Below, piece after piece: positions 1-12,644 of a DNA stretch of 64,000 bases. Position numbers and translations under genes: made by a program. The stretch lies in assembly GCF_037975245.1 (NCBI RefSeq), contig NC_092582.1:9956001-10020000 (forward strand). The letters are read 5' to 3'. Source of the stretch: Apostichopus japonicus (lineage: Eukaryota > Echinodermata > Holothuroidea > Aspidochirotida > Stichopodidae). How positions within the stretch are numbered: the first letter of the stretch is position 1; each line of letters starts with the position of its first letter. Under the pieces are notes generated by a model, which saw nothing but the letters and a program-made list of their open reading frames with translations, was not told where the DNA came from and did not search any database.

Positions 1-3000
1 GAGGGGGTGTTGTTGAAGGCATCGTGTTCAACCGATTTTCATTGGCTTTGGATGCGTCAGAAGAAATTACACAAACCATGGAATGTGTCTAACCGGAACA
101 AAAGAGACAGGCCTTTAGTCACAATGGGCTTTAGACAATAAAACATTTTTATTGATTATTGGATATGTAACATACAATATAGACTACTCTAGCCAGTTCT
201 TGTTTTGTTTTTACGCTTCCTATCTGAATAATAATTTTGTCTAGTTTGCTCCACTTTCTAGTCCTCCCTTCCCCTGGTCGTAAGATTCCCCCCTCCCCAC
301 CAGGCAATGATGTTCCCTGGATCGTCCAGACGGCCGAGCGGGTCTAGAGAGGGAGTGAGCCCCCACCCCCAACTAGTGATCCACTCCGAGATGGGATTGA
401 CTGTGTTGTTTTGTAGTTTAATATTGTTACAACGACTAGTGACAGTTTGTTTATCTCCATTGCTATCCTCTTTTCTCTTTCTTTCTTTACTTCGTAGTTA
501 TGAATATATATACATCGCATAACTATATATATGCATTTTGTGTAATTCTGTTTGTTTGTGTGTTGACTCAAACGAGCCAGTAGTTACAGAAGTAGTATAG
601 GTACTGTCCGTATTCGTCACGAAGCGCATTGTTGATATATGTGCTGAATGACTCGAGTAACTTTTGTCTAGTTTAGTCCCCCCCCCCCCACACCTTGTTT
701 CTGCTTTTCATTTCCGCTATCCTGTAGAGCGATAAGGCTCGTTCCCCTGTCACACCTGCAGGATCAAGCGCCAACGGAGAATCAACATGAAAAGATAAGT
801 CTACGTCTACAGTATATACAAATGTTACTATGCATGCGTGGAGTTAGATAACATAGGACTGAACACTATAGGTAACGGATTATTATAGTTAGTAATCAGA
901 ACAATAAACACTAGCTTAAGTGTACAATCAACATGGTAGAATATATACCTTCACAAAAAATGTACTGGAAATCCTTGAACTTTGCTTTAAAAATAAACAG
1001 TTCTACCCACATAGATAAATATTCATATCGTCATAACAACGAAGTGATAAATGATTTGATGTTTATAAGTCTATTACAAATTATCCAGCTAATATAATAT
1101 ACAGAGAAACTTAACGCCATGTTAGCCTATATCAAATATGCCATACATGATCACTATCAAAAAATAAATGTCATTTCCAATGAACCTTGATATGCTTTAT
1201 AGGATCGACATGTTGATTTTAAAGTAGAGGATGGTGCCTGCATCGTGTACACCTCCCCCCTCCCTACCCTGACACGTAAATCTTCAGTTCAATAATCTAT
1301 TGCTATAAAGATCATTCTGAAATTAGCTATAATATAGGACCAAAATAGTACCAGTTGGTGGGAAACATTTTCCCAAGACTTACAAGAGAAGGGTAGGGGT
1401 ATAGGGCAAGGGGGAAGGGTATGGGGGCACTGCCACGTGAATTGGGAAGTGTTAAACAAGTTAGATAAGTTAAAATTACAACATGTTCTCGTTTTCATTA
1501 TGCTATACGTAATGAGAAATGAGGACGACCAAAGGAGGAGCTTGATGACGTAATTTTCCCCGGACGCCGCCCTCGCTCTCGACACCGCAGCGTGTCAGAT
1601 GTATCTACGTCTGGTCTGTCGGAAGTTGCAATTGAATCTAACAAAATAGTGATAACTGACACGCGATTAGCTACATGCTGATTACCAGTTAGTTAGGCCT
1701 ACGACATGTCAAGCGGGAAGGAGTAGCATTAACACATGGCAGTCGAACGTAGACTGCACTGATGTTATAATGTAGAGAACTGCAGAATGATGTCTACATG
1801 TATACTTTTAATACCGAAACGCAACCGGTTGTTTCAAATAGGGCAATTGAAGTTCCGTGACGCATTAAAACTGAACAAAGCTATACCTATAGGCTAATGT
1901 AGACCAAGAAAAATAACTAGGAAAGACGTTCCCACATATGTAGGAAAAGATAAAAGTGTATGTCTCTGTTATCGCAGTAAGCTTATATTACACCGGTACA
2001 GCAATACGTTGATGATGTTGGATTAGAAAAACGGCTAGTTGTAACAATTTTGACTATTTATGACCTTGAGGTTGCGGCGGGAAGGGGAGGGGAGGGGTTC
2101 AAAACATGGCGAAAGTACCAGAGGGTCTTCTTTCCGAAGTACATATTTGTTTACCATACAACACTACCGTGGTTTGCTTACATTACAAATCAATACATTT
2201 GATGCCTTATGTGAGTTTTAGCACCGGCAGTCGGTGTTTTAAATTGTAAAGGAACAAAAACTTCAAATAACGCGTACTAGCTCTTGTAGATATTATGTCT
2301 AATAACAAACTAATATATACAGGGATCTGCAACAGTTTCCTGTTGGAATGCAACCCTCCTTTCAAACAAACAGTAGGCCTCTATACACTTAAGTGAATAT
2401 TGTATATGTATATAATCACCGGCTATTGTTAAGTTGATAACGATCTCGAACGGGACGCTATTGTTCCTTTATCTATTAAATCTTGTTAATTGGTTGAATA
2501 ACATCGTAAACCGAACCATCGACCAGCTTTTTGAAATAACCAAAGATTGATTAAGTGATAAATTTGCCTACGACCTGCCCGTATATAAAAGTTATACTTT
2601 TTTTATGAGGACCAAGCCTCTTGGCGTCGAACGTCAAGGAGGTTGAAAAATACGGGATTATATGATGAGTACGTGCGTACCCCTATAGTGTTTACCGAAC
2701 GGAATCAGTATACATTATACGAGCAACCCATTTCACAGCATCAACATGTACGCTTAGCGCACACTGCCATGTGCGCGCTAAACCAGCTCGAACACCACTG
2801 ACCTGGTGTGCATTACCGGCACACACTGAGTTCCGCGTGCGGACTGCCGCGTCACTGCATTATGCGAAAGAATTCATACCCCAGACGGATATGCGGTTCT
2901 AGACCAAAGATAACTCTGCTGCTGAATGGCTGATCGTTCGTTTTTCTGTCCCTTTCGCTCAACGGCTGCTTCTTCCTCCCGCTCTATCTTTTCCCACTTT

Positions 3001-3745
3001 ATCTTTGCTGGCAATCTCTCCTTCTACCGCCCCCTACCACCCCTTCCATCCCTTCCGCCCCTTCCACTCCTTACCAGAGACCTAGGAACCGGTTACTGGA
3101 AGGATGATAGAGAGGGTGGGGAATGGGGGGGGGGTTGGGAGGGGTTTTTGGTTATGGAATTGGAAGTGGGATATTAGTGAACATTATGTCTTAATATCGT
3201 TGTAGCTATTTTGTGCAAATTATTTTCTGCATTAGCCTGCGGTCAAAAATCGTTGGTTTGGTCAAAAGAAGTAGGCTGAAAAGGTAACCCAAACTATGGA
3301 AATTAGCTATATATTGACTCTTTGTCTTAGGTTCTGTGTCAGCCGGTAAACAAAAAACCCACAGAGTTAACGAATTCCTTACGTTTTGTGACTGTATACC
3401 TTTGCTTTTAATACTTAAATCTATAATTACCTAAACAATAGTGAAGAAAATTCCAACACGCTGTGTGGGCAAATATTACCGCCAGTATTAAAACAAATAC
3501 AATAATTGTTTTCATCGATAAGATTGTCTCCTTTTTGACATCTGTAAATGGAAAAGTTCATGCAAGCCAAAGATCTAACAGTATCAGCAAAATAACCTCA
3601 ATTTTCTTATCAAGCTTGCAGATCGCGATCGAAGGGTGGATAACTATTGTCCTTTTATTCTGCAGTGTTGGATACTGTTATTAATATTATCTTATTACAC
3701 TCTTCAAGGACGATTTTTATACAGCATTGTTATGGATGAGCAGTC

Positions 3746-3824
<79 letters not shown>

Positions 3825-4640
3825 GGTTGGCGTCCATCTTGACGCAGAGTGCTCTATGTCCGGTGGACAGAGCGGGATATATGTTGAGACTAGTGAGACT
3901 AGTCTCAACAAATTCGTATTAGCTTACCATATGCCGAATGTAGGCTACATTGTTTTGGAGAAGAAAAAACCCGAAAAATCTGGCTAAAACATGAAATAAT
4001 GTTTGGTGACCATGTTGTGTTTACTGTTTAATACATTCTGGTATATAGATGATGGCTGAAATCTTTATGTTTTTCTTCAGTTCTTTCTTTTTAGTTGTGC
4101 ATATATGTACATGTGACCGGTTTTTCATGGTCGTACCGGGTCAATCAATACCCTATGTATCTCAATATAAACGTGGCATTCTTACGTTCGGGTTTTCAAT
4201 TAAAGTCACAGTATGATTTCTATGGGATGTTAGAATTCGGTGCTTTGTGATCATTCGCTGGTTGGTTTAAAGAATAACTTTAAAAGATTCATGGTGAGCT
4301 GGGCCTGAGACCTTGGCGAACTCAAATGGAGTCCCAGGTTGCCATGCCAAAACAAAATAGGGTTATAGATATTAAGTGGATTGTAAGGAGTTCATTCTGT
4401 TACTATAGAATAGCAGGTAATCTTCACTCGTGTATATATGAACTATCGGTAACAATTTCTTGACAAACATCTATGCACATATAACAAAACAGAACAATAG
4501 TTTTCACTTATAAAATTCAAAGAGACCTATACGAATAAACTGACAGAAGGGTGTTGCAATGGAGGCAAAATTGATCAAAATTGTCAAAACAGGATCGCAA
4601 ACTACAATGCAAGGTTATGAGGATATAGGGGTCTAGTTAA
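1..4640. other. No gene recognised (upstream region)
   Basis: AT-rich sequence with only short open frames that show no family resemblance, compositional bias or splice context. It has G-runs and C-runs (for example near 680 and 3130) and one long AT microsatellite annotated separately. It may be an upstream intron or the 5' intergenic region of the CELSR-like gene, because the first recognisable exon at 17,453 begins inside a cadherin repeat. Confidence 0.6.
3748..3821. repeat. (AT)n microsatellite
   Basis: An uninterrupted run of about 37 AT dinucleotides. The short open frame reading Tyr-Ile repeats across it is an artefact. Confidence 0.97.
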
Positions 4641-4750
4641 ATGATATAGGCAGGGTGGACATTGTGGGTGGGGTTCGGGGTATGGGGGGGTATGGGCGTT
4701 GTTTGATGATGTCGAGGTTAAGTTTCATGATATGGACCTGTATAAGTTTG

Positions 4751-5136
4751 ACAGTTTTATGACCTAGGACAAGCGTTTCATGAAATAGGGGTGCAGTTTT
4801 ATGAACTAGGACAAGAGTTCCATGAAATAGGGGTGCAGTTTAATGACCTTGGACAAGAGGTCTATGAAATAGGGGTGTAGTTTCATGACCTAGGACAAGA
4901 GTTCCATAAAAAAGGGTGCGGTCTCATGAACTTGGACAATAGTTCCATAAATATGGGTGACCTTGGACAAGAGCTCTTCGAAATAGGGGTGAAGTTTCGA
5001 GACATAGGACAAGAGTTCCATGAAATAGGGGTGTAGTTTTATGACCTAGGACAAGAATTCCTTGAAATAGGGGTGCAGTTTCGTGACCTAGGACAAGAGT
5101 TTCGTGAAATAGGGATGTGTAGTTTCATGACGTTGG
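4751..5136. repeat. 42-bp minisatellite, about 9 copies
   Basis: Imperfect tandem units of about 42 bp, each with the phrases CATGACCTAGGACAAGAG and TCCATGAAATAGGGGTGCAG. Units differ by point changes, and one unit near 4,950 is shortened. Degenerate phrases continue a little upstream, around 4,620-4,750. No coding role is seen. Confidence 0.9.
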
Positions 5137-5590
5137 CTCTACCGAAGAGCATTGCAAGTGACTACCTATGTTTGAATATTCAAATTCTCTCAATACATTT
5201 GTTTACAACTGTAAAACACTACTTATTTAAAATAAACATCAAAGTATAACATATATAGGCACATGTTAACTAAACTATATACACCACTAAAATCGAATAC
5301 AACATAACCCCATATTTTTTTTGTGTTTTTTTTGCACCATTTTATATTTTAAATTCAACGCAATGGCATGTATATTTCAGTCTTCCCCATGTCTTCAAAC
5401 TATAGCAAGTTGACTAATTGAACTGAGAAAATATATCACACAGCCAACATGAGTACCGTGAGAGATGTGTAGAAAGTAACATTTCTCATACAGTAAGTAA
5501 AATACAATTAGCTATATCAAAAACATGCATGCCCGATCCAAACTACCAAAATAATCTTGCGTTATTGGCTATAATTGCAATCAAAGCAAT

Positions 5591-5598
5591 GTGACGAG
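5591..5598. repeat. 8-bp target-site duplication, left copy
   Basis: GTGACGAG, repeated exactly at 6598-6605 on the other side of the hAT-type element. Confidence 0.93.
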
Positions 5599-6597
5599 CA
5601 AGGGCGGCGGAATCACTTTTATTCTGGGGGGGGGGGGGGGGCACCAACGTCGAAGGGCACTTTGCAGAAATTCGATTGGACTGATGCAGCCTGATATTTA
5701 GTACCCATTATAACTCTTCTTGTATTATCTTATTTGCGTATGCACATCACTCCATCAACGCCCCCCCCCCTTCACCCTCAAGGAAAAAATGCATACTAGC
5801 ACTGCAATATCCAATGTGCAAATTGGGAAACGAGGAACAAGTTTTCTATCGAGACAAAATGAGGTGAAATCATTATAAAGTCCAAGTCCCTGCACACGTA
5901 CGCGATCGATACATGCATGAAACCAAATGAAATATGTCAAAATACGAAAGGATGGGGTAGGTTATGGGATATTAAAACTATACTCATTATTCATAATAGG
6001 CTATAAAATGGCTTCTGCTCATTACAATGTCACAATGTAATATAGCAATGCATTTTTGGAAATGCATTAGGATTTAGGCTGCAGCCCCCCTCCCCCCCCC
6101 CAACCAATTTTTTTGGGTGAAAATTCGGGCAATATGCTGAGAATTTTTCGGGCACCTACTGAAAGAAAAATAATTTGCTATGTGTTTTTCGATGATATTA
6201 TTATGATCATTATTATTGTAACGACTTTCCCTATAGTTCTAACCAATATGGAAGGGTAATATCACGGCAATTTATGGTATGTTATTGGCATGCGATGTAA
6301 TAACCACCCATGCCTATATGATATGCGCCTTAACATGTTGAACGCGCGCGGAGCGCGCGAAAAATTTTGGTAATATTTTTCGGGCAAGTCGTTGCAGCCC
6401 TCCAAAACAAATTGGGCTCCTACGCCTATGGTAGTAAACATTTAAAACTTCCCGAAATATTTCATTCGACTGGGTTTTTCGCTTTGTAAACTCTTTTTTT
6501 ATTTAGAAATTTTTGTGTAGAAAAAGGGCACATTTTTAACCTGAGGAAAAGTGGGGGGGCACGTGCCCCCTGTGCCCCCCCGGTTCCGCCGCCCTTG
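5599..6597. mobile_element. hAT-type non-autonomous DNA transposon, family A, copy 1
   Basis: The element starts CAAGGGCGGCGGA and ends TCCGCCGCCCTTG, so the terminal inverted repeat is 13 bp. It is bounded by a perfect 8-bp direct duplication, GTGACGAG, at 5591-5598 and 6598-6605. An 8-bp target duplication is the hallmark of hAT transposons. No transposase frame is present, so it needs a helper in trans. Just inside each end is a G or C run. About 240 bp after the left end and about 60 bp before the right end are shared with the copy at 29,314. A second element lies inside it (about 6065-6430). Confidence 0.93.
6065..6430. mobile_element. Nested short element of the CATAGGCGTAG family
   Basis: This lies inside the family A hAT element and matches the element at 60,656-61,008 over most of its length. 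Shared phrases include GGCTGCAG next to a C-run, TTCGGGCAATATGCTGA, CACCTACTGAAAGAAAAA and CTACGCCTATG at the right end. The left end is degenerate (CATTAGGATTTAGG in place of CATAGGCGTAGG), and I see no clean target duplication here. Confidence 0.7.
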
Positions 6598-6605
6598 GTG
6601 ACGAG

Positions 6606-9301
6606 TCCTTTAGCAATCTAATCAAAGAAAAGTATACATAAAGAATTGCGACCACTTATAACAAGTGCAGGACTTTTTTTAGTGGCTATTGCTAGATACA
6701 ACTACTTTCATTCTCAACAACACATTACGGTACCACTTAGTTTATTCAACTTTGTATGCCCTTTGCACCATTTGGGACTTGAGGCAAAATTTATGTTAGG
6801 TAGATCTCCCCCCCCCCCTTTTTTATTTTTTATCGATATTATAGTTTCATCTTGTATACGTGCGTGACTAATAAGTTTTATTTCATGTAACATTTACATT
6901 ATATTGCCATACGTATACACTCAATTTCGGTAGATTTATTATTTATTATTTATTTGTCTGTCAATGCTTCAATAAAAATAATCAATATAAGATGTGTTGC
7001 CCCTAGTGATATCATCTTAAATAAAATATTCAGGAAGTTGTAAAGGCGCTTTGCCAGCAGCGAAATTTGACTGAGCACGCTGCTGGAAGACCCTAGATCG
7101 CAAGATCCTATATGTCCAGGAACGTTTATCGTCTACATCTGTTTATATGTACCTTACCTATACAAATATCTCATAAAAAAAATAGCCATTTAGCCTTTGA
7201 AGAAGATCCTGCTAGGATCGAAACGCCAGGCCAACTTAATTTTACACATTCTCTTACACAGGCGCTCTAGTGGTTAAGCAGTTTGCTAAAAGTTTTATTT
7301 TATTTTGATAAAAAAATATTAAAAAAATCAACGTAAAACGTAAGATTTGGAAGAAGGAGAGATTTGAAAGATTAAATCAAAATCGATTACTTTTTGATTG
7401 AAAAAGTTATAAACGTTCAACTCATCAACTTTGATTAAACAGTAAAAAGATAAAGATCAATTAGAACTACACATCATTAATTAGATAGCATTTAAAGGAA
7501 AGTACGGGCCTTAATTAGAACACGTTTCATATCGGAAGTAGAAACATCCGACTGAGAAATAAAGATGGGCGCCATAAGTCCATTAACAGGTCAGAGTTGT
7601 TTTAATCGCGTCTGTTGGTATCGCTCACATGATTTGTAATACAGCAGTCAATCAACACGAAAACTTCAATCGAATGTAAGATTTAAAGTTTCAATCTATT
7701 ATCATACTTTACTGTCTACTGTGTCGAAGATACCATTCAGTGAAGTTTGTCATCGGATTTTCGATAGGGTGTTACAAAAGTTACGAGTGCATGTCGTTGA
7801 AGGTTAACAGGGTGTGTTAGAATAATCGAGAATCCACCGTCCTTGAAATCCGACAATATATGTTTCAGATACTAATACTAGAACGGTGTAAACCAGTCGT
7901 CGAAATCGCATAACGTGTAACCTATAATGGTATTTATGTTATACCATTAGTTAACAGTGGACCTGTGGTATATGCGATTCGTTCTCCTATTTCCTTCTAC
8001 GTGTCTTCTTATAATGCGTCATCGGAAAGGGACAACGCCTAACAGATATGAGTTGACTAGTGCCGACAACACTTGACAAAGTAACTAAGTTAGAAGCTTC
8101 GTTAATGTTGTTTCGAGTGCGCATGCGTTTCTTAGTTGTTTCTAATGACGTCATCGGCCACTTGTAAGGATCATTTCCATCACTCATTGTCACGTACATG
8201 TTTTTGAAAATGCGTTGTAGACAGAAGGTCTTGGACGCGTTGTCTTGCTTTATTGTCGTCTGCTATATATATAGGTAATGCGTTATCGTACAGCTTTTGT
8301 TATACGTGTTGTCCACATGTGATGGAAATGGCACAAAAACCCTTTGCACCACGCATTGTTTGGAACACGCGTAGTTATAGACAGACGTTTTTACAAAGTT
8401 GGCTGAGCCTATAGTCGTCTGGTATATATAGTGACGTCTGCTAAACGACGTTGAATGCATCACATGACAGTGAAAAGATTCACCCGAATTGGTTCCTTCG
8501 ACACCGTGTATAACACATGTACGTATGCCTATATAAGACTCCATTGGGTTGCCCTACATGCGAGTACAAGCTACAGTTGTTACATTGGACTGCAGGGTAT
8601 CGACCTCCGGTCAGACAGACGTAGCTGCTCTATAGTTCCTGACTTTGTCATTTAACAATAATCCATGATAAGTCACCCATGACAACGATCGGAAGATAAC
8701 TAAGGCTGTAACTAACATCAGCCTGCCAATATAACCTGTAAATATTTCCGTAATCTTGAGTTATTGGCAATTATTGAACAATTGATTACTTATAACATGT
8801 AAACTTTTATTACATATCAAGTTTATTGGTTTAGAATCTATTTCCGTTTTGTGCATGTGTTATATGCATGTATGTTCGTTTTGATTTACACGTTGGAAGG
8901 CTATATCACCGTGACGATTAGTTATACCATTAAGTTTACCATATGTTCTATGCAGCGATTTCGCTCAACCATTAGTTTTGATGCCTGGTTTGACTAATGT
9001 CGATGCTGAGAATTTTATCGGCGAAGAAGCGATTTCACACTCATAGCCTAATTGCAATACAGCACAGAATGAATAGATGGGGGGGGGGGGGGAGTATCTG
9101 TTACCCTATTTAGTAATCGGGACAGGTCAGTGCCATATCCAGAATTTCTCTAAGACAGGAGGGGAAGGGGCGGAAGGTATATGTATCAATGGATACCCAA
9201 ATTACTACATTGAAATAGCGCATCAGTAAGGAATGCCTCGACGCGCACATCGCGTGCCGAAAACCTGTCCACTGTCTACTCGTTATGATCAAAATTACTT
9301 T
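6606..9301. other. No gene recognised; dispersed AT-rich sequence
   Basis: No exon-like frame could be supported. It contains a hammerhead-like motif near 7,190 and a TATA-like string CTATATAAGA near 8,530, with no gene attached to it that I can recognise. Confidence 0.5.
7190..7226 (+). ncRNA. Possible degenerate hammerhead-like ribozyme motif
   Basis: The sequence reads TTGAAGA, then a 5-bp stem GATCC/GGATC with a short loop, then GAAAC. This resembles the hammerhead core CUGANGA, stem II, GAAA. The first base of the core box is T instead of C. Such motifs are known in Penelope-like elements and retrozymes of animals. Stems I and III are not convincingly visible, so it may be a decayed copy or chance. 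Confidence 0.3.
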
Positions 9302-9309
9302 GTCGCTAA

Positions 9310-10406
9310 CAGTGGCGGCGGAACCGGGGGGGCTTGGGGGGGCTCAGCCCCCCCAATGAAAAAGTTGAGGGGGCAAATGCATGATAAGCCCCCCCAATAT
9401 TTACCAAGGCTCCGAAACGTGCATCTGCCCATTTTTCAATGCATACTTGTCGATCTGTCCGATGCACACGTATACTATATAGGTGTAATAATTTTAGTAA
9501 TTGCTGGGGGACCCTGGTCCCTCGGCCCGTCCCCTGGCTATAGACCACATTGTCACCCCAACCGCGTCTTCACGCCCCGTGAAAAGTGGAAGCAGTGAGT
9601 GTGAGTACCGGTAAGCGTAACACAACTTCGTCTTAGGCCAATGACTTGCCTCATTTCAGCCAGTTCTCCAACATCCCCTTACTTAGTGGCGGAGCGTCCA
9701 TATATACAGTCAGGGGGCGGATCCACCCCCCCCCCTCCTGACGGACTCAAATGGACTGCTGGCGCCCTTTTCAGCTTTTCACTACTTTTAACTTATTCGC
9801 GATTATTGACTATTTTATTGCGCTCTCATATACCTATTGACATTTGTCATATTCTGTTGGTGTATAATTTTCCGACAAAATGGCGACGACACCTATTTAT
9901 TCTCCGTTTATCTGCAAATTAGCAAGGCCCGGAAAGGGTCATTTCCTGCAATCAAGGGAGTAACTTTACTCAAAAGTTTTCTGTACGCTCCGCGCCAACC
10001 TGTGGTGGCGCTCCGCTTAGATAGTGTCGAAAGCGCCCCTACAGACCATTCTTGCCTCCCCTGACCAATACCCCTAGCTCCGCCACTGCCCTTACTACAC
10101 TCAAAAAGGTCTTTGCGAGTACACTACGAGTAATAGCTACTCTCTTAAAACACCATCGAATATACAAATTACAATGTTTTTACATACTTTTACGTGCAAT
10201 CTGAGAAATTGCAGGCTTGAGACCCATATTTTAGGGCTAGGTATTCGCAGCATAAAACACTCGGGAAGTGCTGTTTCCGGCCATCTGGGGGTTTGAAAAA
10301 AACCCAAAATTTTCTTGTACGCTCCGCGCCAACCGATGGTGGCGCTCCGCTTAGACAGTCTCCACACATTAGCCCCCCCAATAATTTTTCCGTTCCGCCG
10401 CGCCTG
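9310..10406. mobile_element. hAT-type non-autonomous element, family B (outer)
   Basis: Begins CAGTGGCGGCGGAACC and ends GTTCCGCCGCGCCTG, flanked by the perfect 8-bp duplication GTCGCTAA (9302-9309 and 10407-10414). G- and C-runs lie just inside the ends. It has been interrupted by a second complete element at 9684-10088; without that insertion it would be about 684 bp. It encodes no transposase. The internal stretch 10262-10356 is the shared module also found at 29.7 kb. Confidence 0.93.
9684..10088. mobile_element. hAT-type MITE, family C (inserted into the outer element)
   Basis: Termini TAGTGGCGGA and TCCGCCACTG (first base C changed to T at the left). The perfect 8-bp duplication CCCTTACT lies at 9676-9683 and 10089-10096. 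A second copy of the same family in the opposite orientation is at 27,383-27,777. It is 405 bp long and does not code for protein. This insertion is younger than its host element. Confidence 0.93.
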
Positions 10407-10414
10407 GTCGCTAA

Positions 10415-10914
10415 TTTTGAGAGCAAACTTTTCTTTCCCTGGATTCAGCTCTGAAACTCACCCGATCTCCATTTAATGAACGATAACTATAACATTAAAT
10501 ATTATAATAACGTGCGTATACGATGGTTGTCGTGATTCGAACTAATGTTCTGTAGGGTCATATGGTATATGGACATAAAAAAAAAACAGAACACGCCTGC
10601 CCTAGAAATGATATACACACTTTTCCATCAAGTTATTTTACTTTTATAATAAATGGTTCATTCAATTTTGTTTTGATCAACTTAAATTAGATTGGCCATT
10701 AAATTGAAACGAAGATCTAACAATTGAAAGTTGCAGATAAACAAACAAAATATTGACAAAGTTGGCAAAGTAATTTATTGTGTCGACTCATCATATTCCT
10801 TAAATTCACTATTTGGTTTGGAAATTAATCGGTTTTAGAAAAATTGTCAAAATCTGTCAATTGTATTTTAACAGTAAATTGTTTTGGTCCTCAATCTCTG
10901 ATCTGGTTTTTTCC
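10415..10914. other. No gene; AT-rich spacer
   Basis: Short spacer of about 500 bp between the hAT nest and the hairpin element. Nothing recognisable. Confidence 0.5.
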
Positions 10915-11226
10915 TCAACCGATTCACACAGAGATTATACAGTAACTACTGTAAATCTTTAAGTTTTGTACCACAGTAAATACTAGATCGTGCTGAAAAA
11001 TCTGATACATCTGTAGCATGTACTATAACGATTACAGTAAGAACTGAGGATATGTATAATCACAACAAATGCATCAATCTGGATTTGTTTGGGGTTACAC
11101 ATATCCTCAGTTCTTACTGTAATCCTAATTGCACATGCTACTGATTTATAACACGATCTAGTTGATACTTTGGTACAAAACTTTAAGATGTGCAGTAGTA
11201 ACTGTGTTCTCTTGTGTATCGGGTGA
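10915..11226. mobile_element. Foldback/hairpin MITE, CACCCGAT family 1
   Basis: The two halves are inverted copies of each other, about 150 bp per arm. Paired phrases include AGTTTTGTACCACAGTAAAT with its reverse complement near 11,170, and TTACAGTAAGAACTGAGGAT with its reverse complement near 11,115. The outer ends read (T)CAACCGAT and ATCGGGTGA. The single strand would fold into one long hairpin. A one-arm copy lies at 15,384. Confidence 0.85.
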
Positions 11227-11305
11227 TTCTTTTTTTAAATCATGACTAAGGAATCCTTACAGAACAGAAGGAACATATGGCAAGCCGTTTTAACATTTAC
11301 CTCTC

Positions 11306-11745
11306 TATTCTACTTAAGTAGAATTAATTCTACTTAAGTAGAATACAATTAAGCTTAAGTGAAATGAATTGCACTTTAGTAGAATTGCATTTTACTTAAG
11401 CTTAATTGTATTCCACTTAAGTGGAATTCATATTAGCTTAAGTTTAAACGGTTCTTGTTTACATCGTATTTTACTTAAGTAAAATACAATTCTACTTAAG
11501 TAAAATACAATTCTGCTTAAGTAAAATTCAATTCTACTTAAGTAAAATGCAATTCTGCTTAAGTAAAATTCAATTCTACTTAAGTAAAATGCTATTCTAC
11601 TTAAGCAAAATGGCTTTTCAATTTCACTTAAGCTAAATTGCATTTTACTTAAGTGAAATAGAATTACGCTTAAGTGAAATGTGATTGGTCAATCTATTTC
11701 ACTTAAGTAAAATGCAATTTAGCTTAAGTAAAATGTGATTGGTCA
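11306..11745. repeat. CTTAAG unit array, left block
   Basis: More than 20 loosely spaced units of the form (T/C)(T)CTACTTAAG(T/C)(A)AAAT, mixing the direct and inverted order. The open frame over this array (repeats of Phe-Tyr-Leu-Ser-Arg-Ile) is a by-product of the repeat. Confidence 0.95.
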
Positions 11746-12607
11746 ATCAGTATATGCTACTCATTGCGTCACTGTACTTGCCGCGAAGTCCTACTTTGTA
11801 TACTATTATAGGTACCTCACCACGTGTTCATCCGCTCAATAGGTTAACCATTGTCAGAAAAGACGTAAAAATACCTAACGTAAAGCTTGCTTAAGCATGT
11901 TATCATTTACTGTCATCGTTTTTTCTGCCTTCATATGAAAGAGCATAATTTTAAGTACAGATGGTGTGAAAATAGGGAGGATCGAGGGTGATATAAACCA
12001 TTTTAAAAATCTTTTGTTTAATGTTGATATTACTCCGGGCGAGCATATGGAAGGGTTCAGTGTGATAAACTTGCTCCTCTTCTAGCTCATAATCTAAACG
12101 GTCATGATATGGAAGTTTGCAAGTGCCATGATAGGCCAAGAGCACAGCTATCATGTGGTGGGTAGGATATACCAGATGAAAACTTCTATCTATGCTTTGG
12201 CAGGTCTTGAAAGTGATGAGTTTAGTGTGTAAGTCAATGGAACAATTAATTGTGATGCGAGACCTATAGAGTTACGTTCAAGACGTACTAGTTACGTAAC
12301 CATTTGCGGCCATTCCCCCATTCTGCGATACTTATCAAGCTTTCGTTGTGTATATACGAACATAACACCATACTTAGCAAATGAAGCAAAGCTATGTTTA
12401 TCACTGAGTCTGAACGTTAGACTTTTGGTAAATGCAGCCAGCCAATAAATCGTTGCAAAATGTTGCTGATGCAGTTGGAAAAGCACTTTTGAGGGCAAGG
12501 GAACGACTACAACACGACATACCACCAAGCAGTGGTACTAGTAGTAGTAGTACCACAAGGCACGGTACCATGTAAACATTGCCCCCAGACCAACCACTTC
12601 TCCGCAC

Positions 12608-12635
12608 GAGGTAAATGTTATAACGGCTTGCCATA
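12608..12635. repeat. Internal copy of the foldback terminal motif
   Basis: Reads GAGGTAAATGTTATAACGGC followed by TTGCCATA, the same as the right terminus at 13,141-13,168 with one change. It suggests that two related elements merged, or that the right block was duplicated. Confidence 0.85.
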
Positions 12636-12644
12636 TCCTTCAAT

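Noticed and set aside
3636-3842. Open frame with Tyr-Ile repeats
   Set aside because: Translation of the AT microsatellite.
8528-8540. TATA-like CTATATAAGA as a promoter
   Set aside because: No recognisable exon follows within several kb, and such strings are common in AT-rich DNA.
11428-11643. Open frame with repeated Phe-Tyr-Leu-Ser-Arg-Ile
   Set aside because: It is the translation of the CTTAAG unit array, not a protein.
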